Assembly: GCF_000423565.1 (NCBI RefSeq)
Contig: NZ_KE384037.1
Location: forward strand, 1 to 64,000
Length of the DNA stretch: 64,000 bases
Source: Runella zeae DSM 19591
GTDB taxonomy: Bacteria > Bacteroidota > Bacteroidia > Cytophagales > Spirosomataceae
Reading direction: 5' to 3'
A program made the position numbers and the translations under genes. The notes below the pieces were generated by a model. It had not been told where the DNA came from. It saw only the letters and a list, made by a program, of their open reading frames with translations, and made no database searches. Shown piece after piece: positions 26,012 to 34,816 of this stretch. The first letter of the stretch is position 1. Every line of letters begins with the position of its first letter.

Positions 26012-26731
26012 TCAACTTTCAACCACCGCAGCGGGGTATTCATGACATAAAAAACAATTTCTGGGTTCATCTTCTTCAATCTCCGGAAACCGTACTCCGT
26101 AATCAACCAAAAAGACATTGTCGTTCCAGTCGTCGCACACGCTCGAAATCTCTGAACTAAGCGTATATCCTACTCCATCTACCCTCCATCCGGTGCCTTC
26201 TTCGCCCCAAAATTGATGAATCGTCCGAGGATGAATCGTTAGGCTTTCTCCTGGACGCAAGCGTACAATGTCGCCTGGGCCTAAACGGCGAGTACAACCA
26301 TCTACCTGCGTCAGAAAGGTTTCGGTGGATGGATTGCCTTCTATATCGGCCTTGGTGAGTTGAACGAGTATATTCCCCCCCCCTCTACAAATAATATCCT
26401 CTCTTTTTGATAAATGAAAGTGAGCTGGAGCACGCTGATTTTCAGGGTCAATAAGCCATTTTTCGGCATATTGCTTGGGATACCCTTGCCGATTTAAACG
26501 CCCATTTCGAACCGTAAATAAAGTCCGACCAATATTATAAAAATCTTTACTACCAAAATCAGTCACATCCCAGCCAAGCATACAATCCCGAATTTCGTCG
26601 TATTCGGAGCCAGCGTCGAGCCACTGTTCTTCTGTCCAGTAAGCAAAAGAAGGTAGATGAACCCCAAAGTGTGCCACAACGGTTTTGGCCGTATGAACAC
26701 TAGCATTTATCATGGAGCGTTTCAAGTTCAT
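26012..26731 (-). CDS. D-lyxose/D-mannose ketol-isomerase family protein
   Basis: This is a 239-residue cupin enzyme. The divalent-metal ligands expected for D-lyxose isomerase (PF07385) are visible: H104 and H106 in AHFHLSK, E111 and H172 in HPRTIHQFW. The enzyme interconverts D-lyxose with D-xylulose and D-mannose with D-fructose in the cytoplasm. Its place between the sialidase-like and BASS genes implies that the locus releases mannose, lyxose or a related sugar. Start ATG at 26731. Confidence 0.85.
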   Translation of the reverse strand: MNLKRSMINASVHTAKTVVAHFGVHLPSFAYWTEEQWLDAGSEYDEIRDCMLGWDVTDFGSKDFYNIGRTLFTVRNGRLNRQGYPKQYAEKWLIDPENQRAPAHFHLSKREDIICRGGGNILVQLTKADIEGNPSTETFLTQVDGCTRRLGPGDIVRLRPGESLTIHPRTIHQFWGEEGTGWRVDGVGYTLSSEISSVCDDWNDNVFLVDYGVRFPEIEEDEPRNCFLCHEYPAAVVES

Positions 26732-26779
26732 GAATTTTTGAGTTGGTTTTAAATGTGTATTTTCCTAAAAAAATGGTTT

Positions 26780-28660
26780 TTATCTTTTATAAGCCCTATA
26801 ATTTCCAATGGCTTCCGAGATAGTAAGCGCACGATTGTAAATCGATAGTTGAGAGATTGTACCTGTCAATTTTTTTCCAACCGTGAGGTGAGACGCCCCT
26901 GCTGCCGATTTTAAATAAGGGCTAAACCGCCCCCAACCAAACTGTCGTGTCTCGCCTCCATCGTTCAAGAGGCCATCTACCACAAAAGCCACGACTTTGG
27001 GACCACCATCTACTATTATACTTAGATAATGGGGTTGATTTTCGGTCAGCAATCCTTCATCACAAGCCCAAGATGATTGCGTGCGACCATCATTCATGAC
27101 CAATTCCACCGTTTTTTGAGGGGTGATTTGTACATACCAACCTTTCCCTTGACTATCGCGGGCGTCTACAAGTATCTGATTTGGGGTTGCTTTGTTTAAG
27201 GTAAATACCAAGTCAACCGTAAATCCATTCGGAACATTCATCCCAGGTTGCTCCAATTTTTGGGTATCCCGTTTATAAAAAACGGGTAACGTTGGAGCAG
27301 CAAGCGTATGTGGCAATCCTTCTTTTTGATATACCCAGTCTAATACTAACCCTTCTTTGGTTCGGGTACGATTATCAAATTGCTCCCATAAACCGGCAAG
27401 CAGTTTGTGGTCGATTTTGTGAATACGGGCAATGTCTTTTTGGGTTTCAGTAATATAGTAATCCCCTTTTTCTTCTATCAAATCAGGGTAACTCATTCGA
27501 ATGAGTGGGTCATCGTCGTACAGCAAGATTTCGGGCTGAGTCCATCTAATGATTTTTCCTTTGGGAGAATCGGCTTCTATACCACCCATTAGCCAAGCAG
27601 GATTACGGTCTTCGTAAGCCATGTTGCGGCGGTCGGGATGCTCTCTAATAAAACGCCCTCCGTGGTTGTGAAACCAATAGAGATATTTGCCATTTTCGCA
27701 TTTCCAAGCAAAATTGGCCGCCCTTGGATGTTTTACCAACCTTGCGTTGTCGTAGCGAAGATACTGCGGCGACTCCCATGTATGACCACCATCACGGCTA
27801 TAAGTATATACAGGATGCCCATCGATAGTACGGTAAACGCAATAAAACGAGCCGTCGCTTAGTACCACAAAATTTTGCTCTTCGGCTATTGGGCCGCCCA
27901 CCTTATCGGGCGTTCTGAGGCCAATATCTCCATCGGGAAGGGTATTCCAAGTAGCTTTGGTAGGATCGCTAACACTCAGTAAATCTGGACTTCGCAGAAG
28001 TGCGCCCTCGCTTGATGTAAAAAAACCAACGCCAAAGCCACCTACTTTATGCACTGGTACAAAGGCCGCCCCTTGATAAGTAAAGGCCCTCCCCACATTC
28101 CAAAAATATTGGATTGTACCACCATACGGATTTTTTCGGTCAATTTCGAAATTACGAATCGGAATTCTAATTCGCTGAGGCGACCATGTTTTACCGTTGT
28201 CGTCTGAGTATTTAAACACAAAATACCCTTGACTATCCACCCGTTTTACCAAGCCGTCCTTATAAGGAGGATTATCTGCTTTGACAGCTCGAATATTATC
28301 TGTGTTGTGATTATAAAATACAAACACCCGTCCAGAAGGAGCTTTAAGCAAAACCGCATACGAAGCTTCAGGGCCATCGGCAGGCTCCACTTCTCGCTTG
28401 TCCACCCAAGTTTTGCCTTGATCAAAACTTCGTTGGGTGATGATGTGCTGCCCCGATGCTCCTTCGTGTCCCGAGCCAGTAGTCAGTACGCACAGCCAAG
28501 CCCCATCGTTGGTTTTCACAATATAAGGCTGGTCACTGTAGGTTTCGTCAGGAATGATGCTACCCGTAGTCAGGTTTCGGCCGTCTTGACCATACACTCC
28601 CTGTTGTAATAGTATCCACAATCCCAAAATAAGGTGCGTTTTTCGGAAGTTTAAAAACAT
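26780..28660 (-). CDS. Exported sialidase-like Asp-box (BNR) protein with LamG-like C-terminal domain
   Basis: This is a 626-residue protein with a signal peptide (cleavage near residue 25). Three Asp boxes of the S-x-D-x-G-x-T-W type are present (SFDQGKTW at 78-85, SDDNGKTW at 152-159 and SRDGGHTW near 290), marking a sialidase-type propeller. The C-terminal 150 residues form a concanavalin A/LamG-like domain. The catalytic arginine triad of true sialidases cannot be confirmed by eye, so substrate may be another glycan. It is in the SusCD operon, 46 bases after susD. Confidence 0.75.
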   Translation of the reverse strand: MFLNFRKTHLILGLWILLQQGVYGQDGRNLTTGSIIPDETYSDQPYIVKTNDGAWLCVLTTGSGHEGASGQHIITQRSFDQGKTWVDKREVEPADGPEASYAVLLKAPSGRVFVFYNHNTDNIRAVKADNPPYKDGLVKRVDSQGYFVFKYSDDNGKTWSPQRIRIPIRNFEIDRKNPYGGTIQYFWNVGRAFTYQGAAFVPVHKVGGFGVGFFTSSEGALLRSPDLLSVSDPTKATWNTLPDGDIGLRTPDKVGGPIAEEQNFVVLSDGSFYCVYRTIDGHPVYTYSRDGGHTWESPQYLRYDNARLVKHPRAANFAWKCENGKYLYWFHNHGGRFIREHPDRRNMAYEDRNPAWLMGGIEADSPKGKIIRWTQPEILLYDDDPLIRMSYPDLIEEKGDYYITETQKDIARIHKIDHKLLAGLWEQFDNRTRTKEGLVLDWVYQKEGLPHTLAAPTLPVFYKRDTQKLEQPGMNVPNGFTVDLVFTLNKATPNQILVDARDSQGKGWYVQITPQKTVELVMNDGRTQSSWACDEGLLTENQPHYLSIIVDGGPKVVAFVVDGLLNDGGETRQFGWGRFSPYLKSAAGASHLTVGKKLTGTISQLSIYNRALTISEAIGNYRAYKR

Positions 28661-28706
28661 ACAACAACGTTTTTTTTAGTGAAATTGAAAATAATATAAC
28701 CCCTCT

Positions 28707-30125
28707 TTAATACCCGGGATTCTGAGGTAGTAAGTTAGGATTAAGCATGATTTCAGTATAAAATACTGGCATAAAGGCTTTCTTATCTACTCCCAAAACT
28801 GCTTTTACGCGACCAGTGCGAAGTAAGTCATACCAGCGATGTCCCTCAAAACAAAGCTCGATAAAACGCTCCTGCTCTATCGCAGAAAGCAAGTCGTTTT
28901 TTGAAGTTGCGGTAGTATTGCTCAACCCAGCTCTATTGCGAATACGGTTGATGAGTGCTGCCGCTTCGGCTGTTTTTCCAACTTGGGCCAAAGCTTCGGC
29001 CTGCATCAAAATAACATCGGCCAAGCGCAAAAAGATGAAATTGCTATCGCTAAACCGTGCACTTCCTACTATAGTGCCAGTATATTTACCTACTGTGGGG
29101 AGATTAGGAAATTGGTCTGTTGTGGGATTACTGTAAAAAATACTAGCCGCTTTTCGAAGGTCCCCGGCCTCAAAAGCCTCTATTAGTTTTGGCGTGGGAA
29201 TCAGCGTTTGATTTCCGCCTGTTTGGACTTTGCTACTACGAGGTAAAAAGTAAGAAGCCAGTGCATTGGTTTCTTGGTTGTTATAATTGTATTGTAGCTC
29301 AAAAATAGATTCAGTGGTATTTTTAGCGGTGAAAATCGACCCATAATTGGCTCCCGATACCAAAGCATAGGTGGTATTGGCGAGTACTTTATCTGCATAA
29401 TCGCTAGCTAACTGCCACTCGTTGGTTTGGAGATAAGAACTTCTCCATAAATACACTTTACACAACAATGCTTGAGCGGCTCCCCGCGTGGCTCTTCCTC
29501 GGGTTTCGATATTGGAGGCATAAGCGACAGGCAGTAAGGTTTCAGCCTGCTTGAGGTCCGTTACGACTTGCTCTAGTACTTTATCGGCAGGAGTGCGAGA
29601 AGGCTGCAAATCTTTGTCCAATGAGAGCGTAGGCTCTACTATCAACGGAACTGCTCCCCATATACGTACAAGATTAAAATAATGAAACGCTCTCAAAAAA
29701 TACCCTTCTCCCATGATCCGATTTTTTACGCTCGTGATAGTAGGGCTTTGTATCGTAGGCACTTGTGCTAAAACATTGTTTACTTTATTGATTCCGTTAT
29801 AGAATTTAGCCCAGTTGCCATTCCCACTACTACTGCTGATATTGTCTTTCTGAAACTCCAGCATATCGGGGTCAGTAGCGCCGATAGCCTCTAAGGGGAT
29901 TTTGAGATTGTCGGCACGGGCATCTCCCCACGCAATCCGGCGTACTTCGTCGCCCTGTAAAGCGTCATAACAGGCCAACACAGCTGCTTCAGCATCGGCT
30001 GCTGTTTGAAAAAAAGAACTTTGGGTCAAAGCACTCAAGGGCTTTTGGTCAAGAATCGAATCTGTACAACTGCTAAATGTCCCGAATGCAGTTCCGATAA
30101 AAATAGTATGTATGAATTTTTTCAT
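28707..30125 (-). CDS. SusD/RagB-family outer-membrane glycan-binding lipoprotein
   Basis: This 472-residue lipoprotein ends its signal at Cys20 (FSSC). Typical SusD segments are present: LTQSSFFQTAADAEAAVLACYDAL at the start, GEGYFLRAFHYFNLVRIWG in the TPR region and EALAQVGKTAEAAALINRIRNRAGL followed by IEQERFIELCFEGHRWYDLLR at the end. It caps the SusC barrel at the surface and binds the glycan or oligosaccharide. Confidence 0.95.
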   Translation of the reverse strand: MKKFIHTIFIGTAFGTFSSCTDSILDQKPLSALTQSSFFQTAADAEAAVLACYDALQGDEVRRIAWGDARADNLKIPLEAIGATDPDMLEFQKDNISSSSGNGNWAKFYNGINKVNNVLAQVPTIQSPTITSVKNRIMGEGYFLRAFHYFNLVRIWGAVPLIVEPTLSLDKDLQPSRTPADKVLEQVVTDLKQAETLLPVAYASNIETRGRATRGAAQALLCKVYLWRSSYLQTNEWQLASDYADKVLANTTYALVSGANYGSIFTAKNTTESIFELQYNYNNQETNALASYFLPRSSKVQTGGNQTLIPTPKLIEAFEAGDLRKAASIFYSNPTTDQFPNLPTVGKYTGTIVGSARFSDSNFIFLRLADVILMQAEALAQVGKTAEAAALINRIRNRAGLSNTTATSKNDLLSAIEQERFIELCFEGHRWYDLLRTGRVKAVLGVDKKAFMPVFYTEIMLNPNLLPQNPGY

Positions 30126-30158
30126 GCGCTTTGTTGATTTACAAACCAGTAAGACTTT

Positions 30159-33100
30159 TTAAAACCCTAAATTTATACCACAAGTAATGGTACGTACTTG
30201 TGGATAAGTACCCAAGTCGATACCTTGCAACAAGGGCAGCCCTGTCCGAAAATTTGCTTCAGGGTCCATACCCGAATACTTCGTAAAAGTGAAGAGGTTT
30301 TGTCCAGATACATAGATGCGTGCATTATCGACTCCAAGTTTTTTTAGAAGCACCGCAGGCACTGTATAACCCAAAGTAGCGGTTTTCACGCGTAAATAGG
30401 AACCATCTTCTATCCAGCGCGTGGATACTAGGCCATTTCTGCCGATAGTACTAGGTGTACCTCTTGGCACATCGGTGACATCGCCTTCTTTGCGCCAGCT
30501 TCGAAGTACTTCGGTAGTAGCGGCATTATAAACAAAACTGCGGTTGGAGGATTGTCGGGTTTGGTTGTAGATATCATTGCCATACGAAGCTTGTAGGAAG
30601 ATTGATAAATCGAAGTTTTTGAACGTAACATTGTTGGTTAGCCCGGCGATAAATTTAGGATTCGCATTCCCGATAATCGTCCTATCGGCGTCATTGATAA
30701 CCCCATCTCCATTCAAATCTTTGTAAATCATATCACCAGCCACATATAAAGCCCCGGTAGGACTACCATCTCTCATATTAGCAGCCTTGGCTTCATCGGT
30801 CGTAGCATATACTCTACCTGTGTATACATATCCATAAAAAACACCAATAGGCTGGCCCAATCGCCCTATTCCCACTGGACTTGTACTGAAGAAAGTAGCA
30901 TCCGAACTTGTCTGGATGATATCGGCATTGTTGTTGGAGAGTTTTATGATTTTGTTTTGATTGAATGAAATATTGAAACTTGAATTCCATTTCAATCCTT
31001 TCACCGCCCCCGTAATATTCTGAGCAGAAATACTAAACTCTAAACCCTTATTTTGGGTATCGCCAACATTTTGTAACGCAGAACTAAACCCTGAAGTAGT
31101 CGGTAGATTTACCAGTAAAAGTAAATCTTTGGTCTTTTTTAAATAGGCATCTGCCGTAAAATGGAGGCGATTGCTAAACAATGAAAAATCGACCCCGATA
31201 TCAGATTGAGTAGTTGACTCCCAACTCAGATTAGGATTAGGAATCGCCGAAAGAGCAATACCCGCTTTACCTACATAATTGCTTCCTGTGCTATACAAAC
31301 CTTGCGCACCAAAATCACTAATCGACTGGTTTCCAACTACCCCAATGCTTGCTCGCACTTTCAAATCATTGATAAACGTCAAATTTCGCATAAAAGACTC
31401 TTCTGACAATCTCCAACCCACCGACACCGACGGAAACAAACCATAACGCTTGTCGGCACCAAACCGAGAGGAACCATCCCGACGGAGGGTAGCAGTAATG
31501 AGGTATCTATCATTGAAACTATAATTGAAGCGCGTATAAAATGAGACCAATCCCCACGAAGACTTACTGCTTGAGGCTGCCGTAGGAGTGGCGGCGGCAT
31601 TTAGGGTAGTGATATTGTCGGTAGCACCTTGATTTCCCGCCGCCGAAAGATTAAAGATTTTGGAAGCCTGAACACTATAACCAAGCAAGGCCGATACACT
31701 ATGCTTACCGAAGGATTGGGCATAATTAAGGGTATTTTCGCTAATCCAAGTAAATACATCCCCGTACGAAGCAGTGGCGGGGCGTGCTGCACCTCCTTGA
31801 ATACTACTAGGCGTGAAGCGTTCGTCGCGCGTTCCTGAATAATCGATATTTAAAGTAGAGCGAAAACTCAAGCCTTTTCCAATATCATAATCTCCGTATA
31901 TATTTCCTACTAAGCGATTGTTGATTGTAAACCATGAAGTGAGGGTGGCTAGCCCAACGGGATTGGGCCGCTGGATTTGATCAACAAAAGTATAATTACC
32001 ATCAGCGCCATAAACGGGCGAAAATGGCAGCATCCTCATAGCATTGGTAATCACCGCATTGAGGTCATCTCCTTCGGGTACTCTGTCTCTTTTTGCTGTT
32101 GACAATAAAATATTGGCTCCTGTTTTAAAGCGATTGGATGCCTGATGGTCAATACTAAACCGCCCCCTGTAAGTATCAAATCCTGAGCTTATTACGACTC
32201 CTTTTTGATTAAAATACCCCAAACTTGCCGCGTAAGTTGTTTTGTCATTTCCTCCTCTCAATGATAGCTCATAATTGGAGATAGCACCTTGCCGATACAT
32301 TTCATCTTGCCAATTGGTATTATATACGGCTTTGCCGTCTCTAAAAAGTGTATCTAGTCCTAAGCGTACCTCCGCTGTACCTGCGTTGGCGTTGGCATTC
32401 AAGATATAATCTCGCTCTTGGTATGCATCCAACATCGGAATTTGTCGACGCACATCCATTATGCCAGTATAGGCACTCACATTAAAACTGGTTTTGCCTG
32501 ACTTACCGCGCTTTGTAGTTACGATAATGATTCCGTTTGCACCTCTCGCCCCATAAATAGCCGTAGCTGAAGCATCTTTGAGTACCTCTATCGATTGAAT
32601 ATCATTAGGATTGACTACATTGATATCCCCCGTAACCGGTACTCCATCTACAATATAAAGGGGGTCATTGCCAGCATTTAAAGAAGTAACCCCTCTAATC
32701 CTTACATTAGGTGTAGCTCCTGGTGAACCACTATTTTGCACAATCTGTACTCCTGCTACGCGGCCTTGTAATGCTTCAAGTGGCCCTCTTACAGGTATAT
32801 TTTCAAGCTCTTTCCCCTTTATAGAAGCTACGGCTCCCGTAAGGTCTTTTCGCTGCTGAGTACCATAGCCTACTACTACGACCTCAGTGAGTGCTTTCAC
32901 ATCACTTTTTAGCACCATATTGATGATAGTTTGGCCCCCTACAACTATCTCTTGCTTATCGTATCCTACCGAACTAAACACCAAAATAGCATCGCTATTA
33001 GGAACACTCAGACTGTATTCTCCACTAGCATTGGTAGTGGTACCGATGGTGGTTCCTTTGATTGTTACGCTCACTCCCGGAAGAGTTTCACCATTTTCGG

Positions 33101-33239
33101 AAGATACTACTCCCTTGACTGAAATCGCATTAGAAGGTCGGTACCCTCCTCCCCACGCCCACAAGGGTGCTTGGGTAACGAACATGCCAATTAGTACAAG
33201 CAGATACACTGCAGGGTTTAGAAGTTTATTCATATACAT
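30159..33239 (-). CDS. SusC/RagA-family TonB-dependent outer-membrane transporter
   Basis: This is a 1026-residue barrel. After a signal peptide comes a carboxypeptidase-D-like domain (about 40-115, VSSENGETLPGVSVTIKG), then the TonB box and plug with VVVGYGTQQRKDLTGAVASI, then a 22-strand barrel ending in F (GINLGF), the usual outer-membrane signature. It starts at ATG 33239, with an alternative ATG two codons later. It is the first gene of the operon and is divergent from the LacI regulator. Confidence 0.95.
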   Translation of the reverse strand: MYMNKLLNPAVYLLVLIGMFVTQAPLWAWGGGYRPSNAISVKGVVSSENGETLPGVSVTIKGTTIGTTTNASGEYSLSVPNSDAILVFSSVGYDKQEIVVGGQTIINMVLKSDVKALTEVVVVGYGTQQRKDLTGAVASIKGKELENIPVRGPLEALQGRVAGVQIVQNSGSPGATPNVRIRGVTSLNAGNDPLYIVDGVPVTGDINVVNPNDIQSIEVLKDASATAIYGARGANGIIIVTTKRGKSGKTSFNVSAYTGIMDVRRQIPMLDAYQERDYILNANANAGTAEVRLGLDTLFRDGKAVYNTNWQDEMYRQGAISNYELSLRGGNDKTTYAASLGYFNQKGVVISSGFDTYRGRFSIDHQASNRFKTGANILLSTAKRDRVPEGDDLNAVITNAMRMLPFSPVYGADGNYTFVDQIQRPNPVGLATLTSWFTINNRLVGNIYGDYDIGKGLSFRSTLNIDYSGTRDERFTPSSIQGGAARPATASYGDVFTWISENTLNYAQSFGKHSVSALLGYSVQASKIFNLSAAGNQGATDNITTLNAAATPTAASSSKSSWGLVSFYTRFNYSFNDRYLITATLRRDGSSRFGADKRYGLFPSVSVGWRLSEESFMRNLTFINDLKVRASIGVVGNQSISDFGAQGLYSTGSNYVGKAGIALSAIPNPNLSWESTTQSDIGVDFSLFSNRLHFTADAYLKKTKDLLLLVNLPTTSGFSSALQNVGDTQNKGLEFSISAQNITGAVKGLKWNSSFNISFNQNKIIKLSNNNADIIQTSSDATFFSTSPVGIGRLGQPIGVFYGYVYTGRVYATTDEAKAANMRDGSPTGALYVAGDMIYKDLNGDGVINDADRTIIGNANPKFIAGLTNNVTFKNFDLSIFLQASYGNDIYNQTRQSSNRSFVYNAATTEVLRSWRKEGDVTDVPRGTPSTIGRNGLVSTRWIEDGSYLRVKTATLGYTVPAVLLKKLGVDNARIYVSGQNLFTFTKYSGMDPEANFRTGLPLLQGIDLGTYPQVRTITCGINLGF

Positions 33240-33423
33240 TTCAAATTGGAATAATTATAAAAATTCATTAAATTTCACTTTCTCTCCATTGTATTTATCA
33301 CCTACATAATCCACTCTAAAAAGGGGATTAACTACAAAGCTTGTTGTTGAAGTTATAGGAAAACAATCACAGTAGTCAAGAAAAATTGACTATTTCAGAG
33401 TTTTTTTTGTGAAAAAACGTTAT

Positions 33424-33437
33424 CGGAAACGTTGCCG
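33424..33437. promoter_or_regulatory. LacI-family operator candidate
   Basis: CGGAAACGTTGCCG is a palindrome at 12 of 14 positions with central CG, the form expected for LacI/PurR-type sites. It lies 185 bases before susC and about 145 bases before the regulator's own -7 element. Confidence 0.6.
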
Positions 33438-33581
33438 AAAATTCTATTGAAGAATTAATTTGGAGAAAAATTCTTAAAGAGCTAAATCGAAAGCATGAAC
33501 TACCAAGGCCAAAAGGAGAAGAAGCAAAAACTATCGTCTCAACCCTAATGCCTACAAAAAGTGCAAAAATGGAGATGTTAA

Positions 33582-33589
33582 TACCTTTG
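33582..33589 (+). promoter_or_regulatory. Candidate -7 element of the LacI-family gene
   Basis: TACCTTTG matches TAnnTTTG fully and ends 13 bases before the ATG at 33603. No TTG lies at the proper upstream distance. Confidence 0.45.
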
Positions 33590-33602
33590 TTTAAGCTTGT
33601 AT

Positions 33603-34622
33603 ATGAGAAACAAACAACCAACCATTTGGGACATCGCTATTAAACTCAACGTCTCTATCTCGACTGTTTCAAGAGCATTACGCAATGCCCCCGATATAAA
33701 CCCAGAGACGAAGAAAGCTGTGCTAGAGTTAGCACAAGAACTAGATTATCAGCCCAATACAATTGCGACAAGTCTACGAAAAAACAAAACCAATATTATT
33801 GGAGTGATGGTGCCGGAGTTTGTGCATGCTTATTTCCCTAATGTCATACTTGGCATTCAAGAAGTAGCCAATGCAGAAGACTATAAGGTTATGATTATGC
33901 AATCTGCGGAATCATTGGAGATTGAAAAGCATAATCTACAGGCTATGATGTCGAGCAGAGTAGAAGGCCTCATCTTGGCCATCACTCGAGAAACCAACGA
34001 CTATGGGCACATTATATCCGCCCAACGCAAAGGACTTCCAATCGTTTTCTTTAATAGAATTGTGGACGAACTACCCGGCTCTAAAGTGATGGTTAATGAT
34101 TATCAAGGGGCATTTATGGCCGTTGAACATTTGATTCAGACGGGCTGTCGGCGGATAGCTCACCTTGCAGGCCCCCAAAATCTTACCATCGGTCGCAACC
34201 GACTCAATGGCTATTTGGATGCATTGAAAACTTATCAACTCCCCATTGAAGAATCTTTGATAATGCCTTGCAATTTTGAAGAAGGCAAAACCCGACTATA
34301 CACTCAAGCGCTACTCAACCAAACCAATCGCCCTGATGCACTATTTGCCGTCAATGATCCAACCGCTATTGAAGCCTTAATCTGTATTCAAGAAAATGGG
34401 ATGAATATTCCGGAGCATATTTCTTTGGTTGGTTTTTCAAATGCACCTCATAGTGCTTTCATCACACCTCCGATGACTTCCGTTGTGCAGCCTCTCCATG
34501 AGATAGGCCGTCATGCAGCCGAGTTGCTGATTCGACAACTTAATGAAGGAACCCATTTTATACCCGAAACTCATACCTTAGATGCCAAACTAGTGATTAG
34601 AAAATCAACTCGCCAAGCTTGA
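33603..34622 (+). CDS. LacI-family transcriptional regulator
   Basis: This 339-residue regulator has the N-terminal HTH TIWDIAIKLNVSISTVSRALRN and hinge region EIAQELDYQPNTIATSLR, then a periplasmic-binding-like core with sugar-binding segments such as GLILAITRE and NGYLDALK and the C-terminal SVVQPLHEIGRHAAELL. The upstream TTG at 33597 is rejected because ATG at 33603 gives the standard length. It is divergent from the susC operon and probably represses it until its sugar is present; a 12/14 palindrome lies between them. Confidence 0.92.
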   Translation: MRNKQPTIWDIAIKLNVSISTVSRALRNAPDINPETKKAVLELAQELDYQPNTIATSLRKNKTNIIGVMVPEFVHAYFPNVILGIQEVANAEDYKVMIMQSAESLEIEKHNLQAMMSSRVEGLILAITRETNDYGHIISAQRKGLPIVFFNRIVDELPGSKVMVNDYQGAFMAVEHLIQTGCRRIAHLAGPQNLTIGRNRLNGYLDALKTYQLPIEESLIMPCNFEEGKTRLYTQALLNQTNRPDALFAVNDPTAIEALICIQENGMNIPEHISLVGFSNAPHSAFITPPMTSVVQPLHEIGRHAAELLIRQLNEGTHFIPETHTLDAKLVIRKSTRQA

Positions 34623-34754
34623 AATTTATCTTGTGCACAACGATACTCTGCCTCTAAGTCAACCCACTTTTGTCTAGGTTAACTATCATTCCAAATTATT
34701 TTAGTAGCTTATAACAAGATTCTCTTTATCCAAATATTATCCAAAAAAATCACA

Positions 34755-34800
34755 CTAATTGTGCAAAAATTAGTTTTTAATTTTTTTTAAAATATATTTG
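34755..34800 (+). promoter_or_regulatory. Candidate promoter with overlapping palindrome, DUF1549 gene
   Basis: The -7 element TATATTTG is at 34793-34800. A weak -33 (TTAG) sits 19 bases upstream at 34770-34773, and it overlaps the inverted repeat CTAATT/AATTAG (34755-34773, 7-base loop), a possible operator. Confidence 0.45.
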
Positions 34801-34816
34801 CACTTATTATAAACTG

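Larger units (their letters stand above)
33240..33602. promoter_or_regulatory. Divergent control region between susC and lacI-type regulator
   Basis: This 363-bp gene-free region holds a LacI-type operator candidate (33424-33437) and a -7 element for the regulator (33582-33589). I could not find a convincing promoter for susC. A short minus-strand frame at 33376-33621 has no support. Confidence 0.6.
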
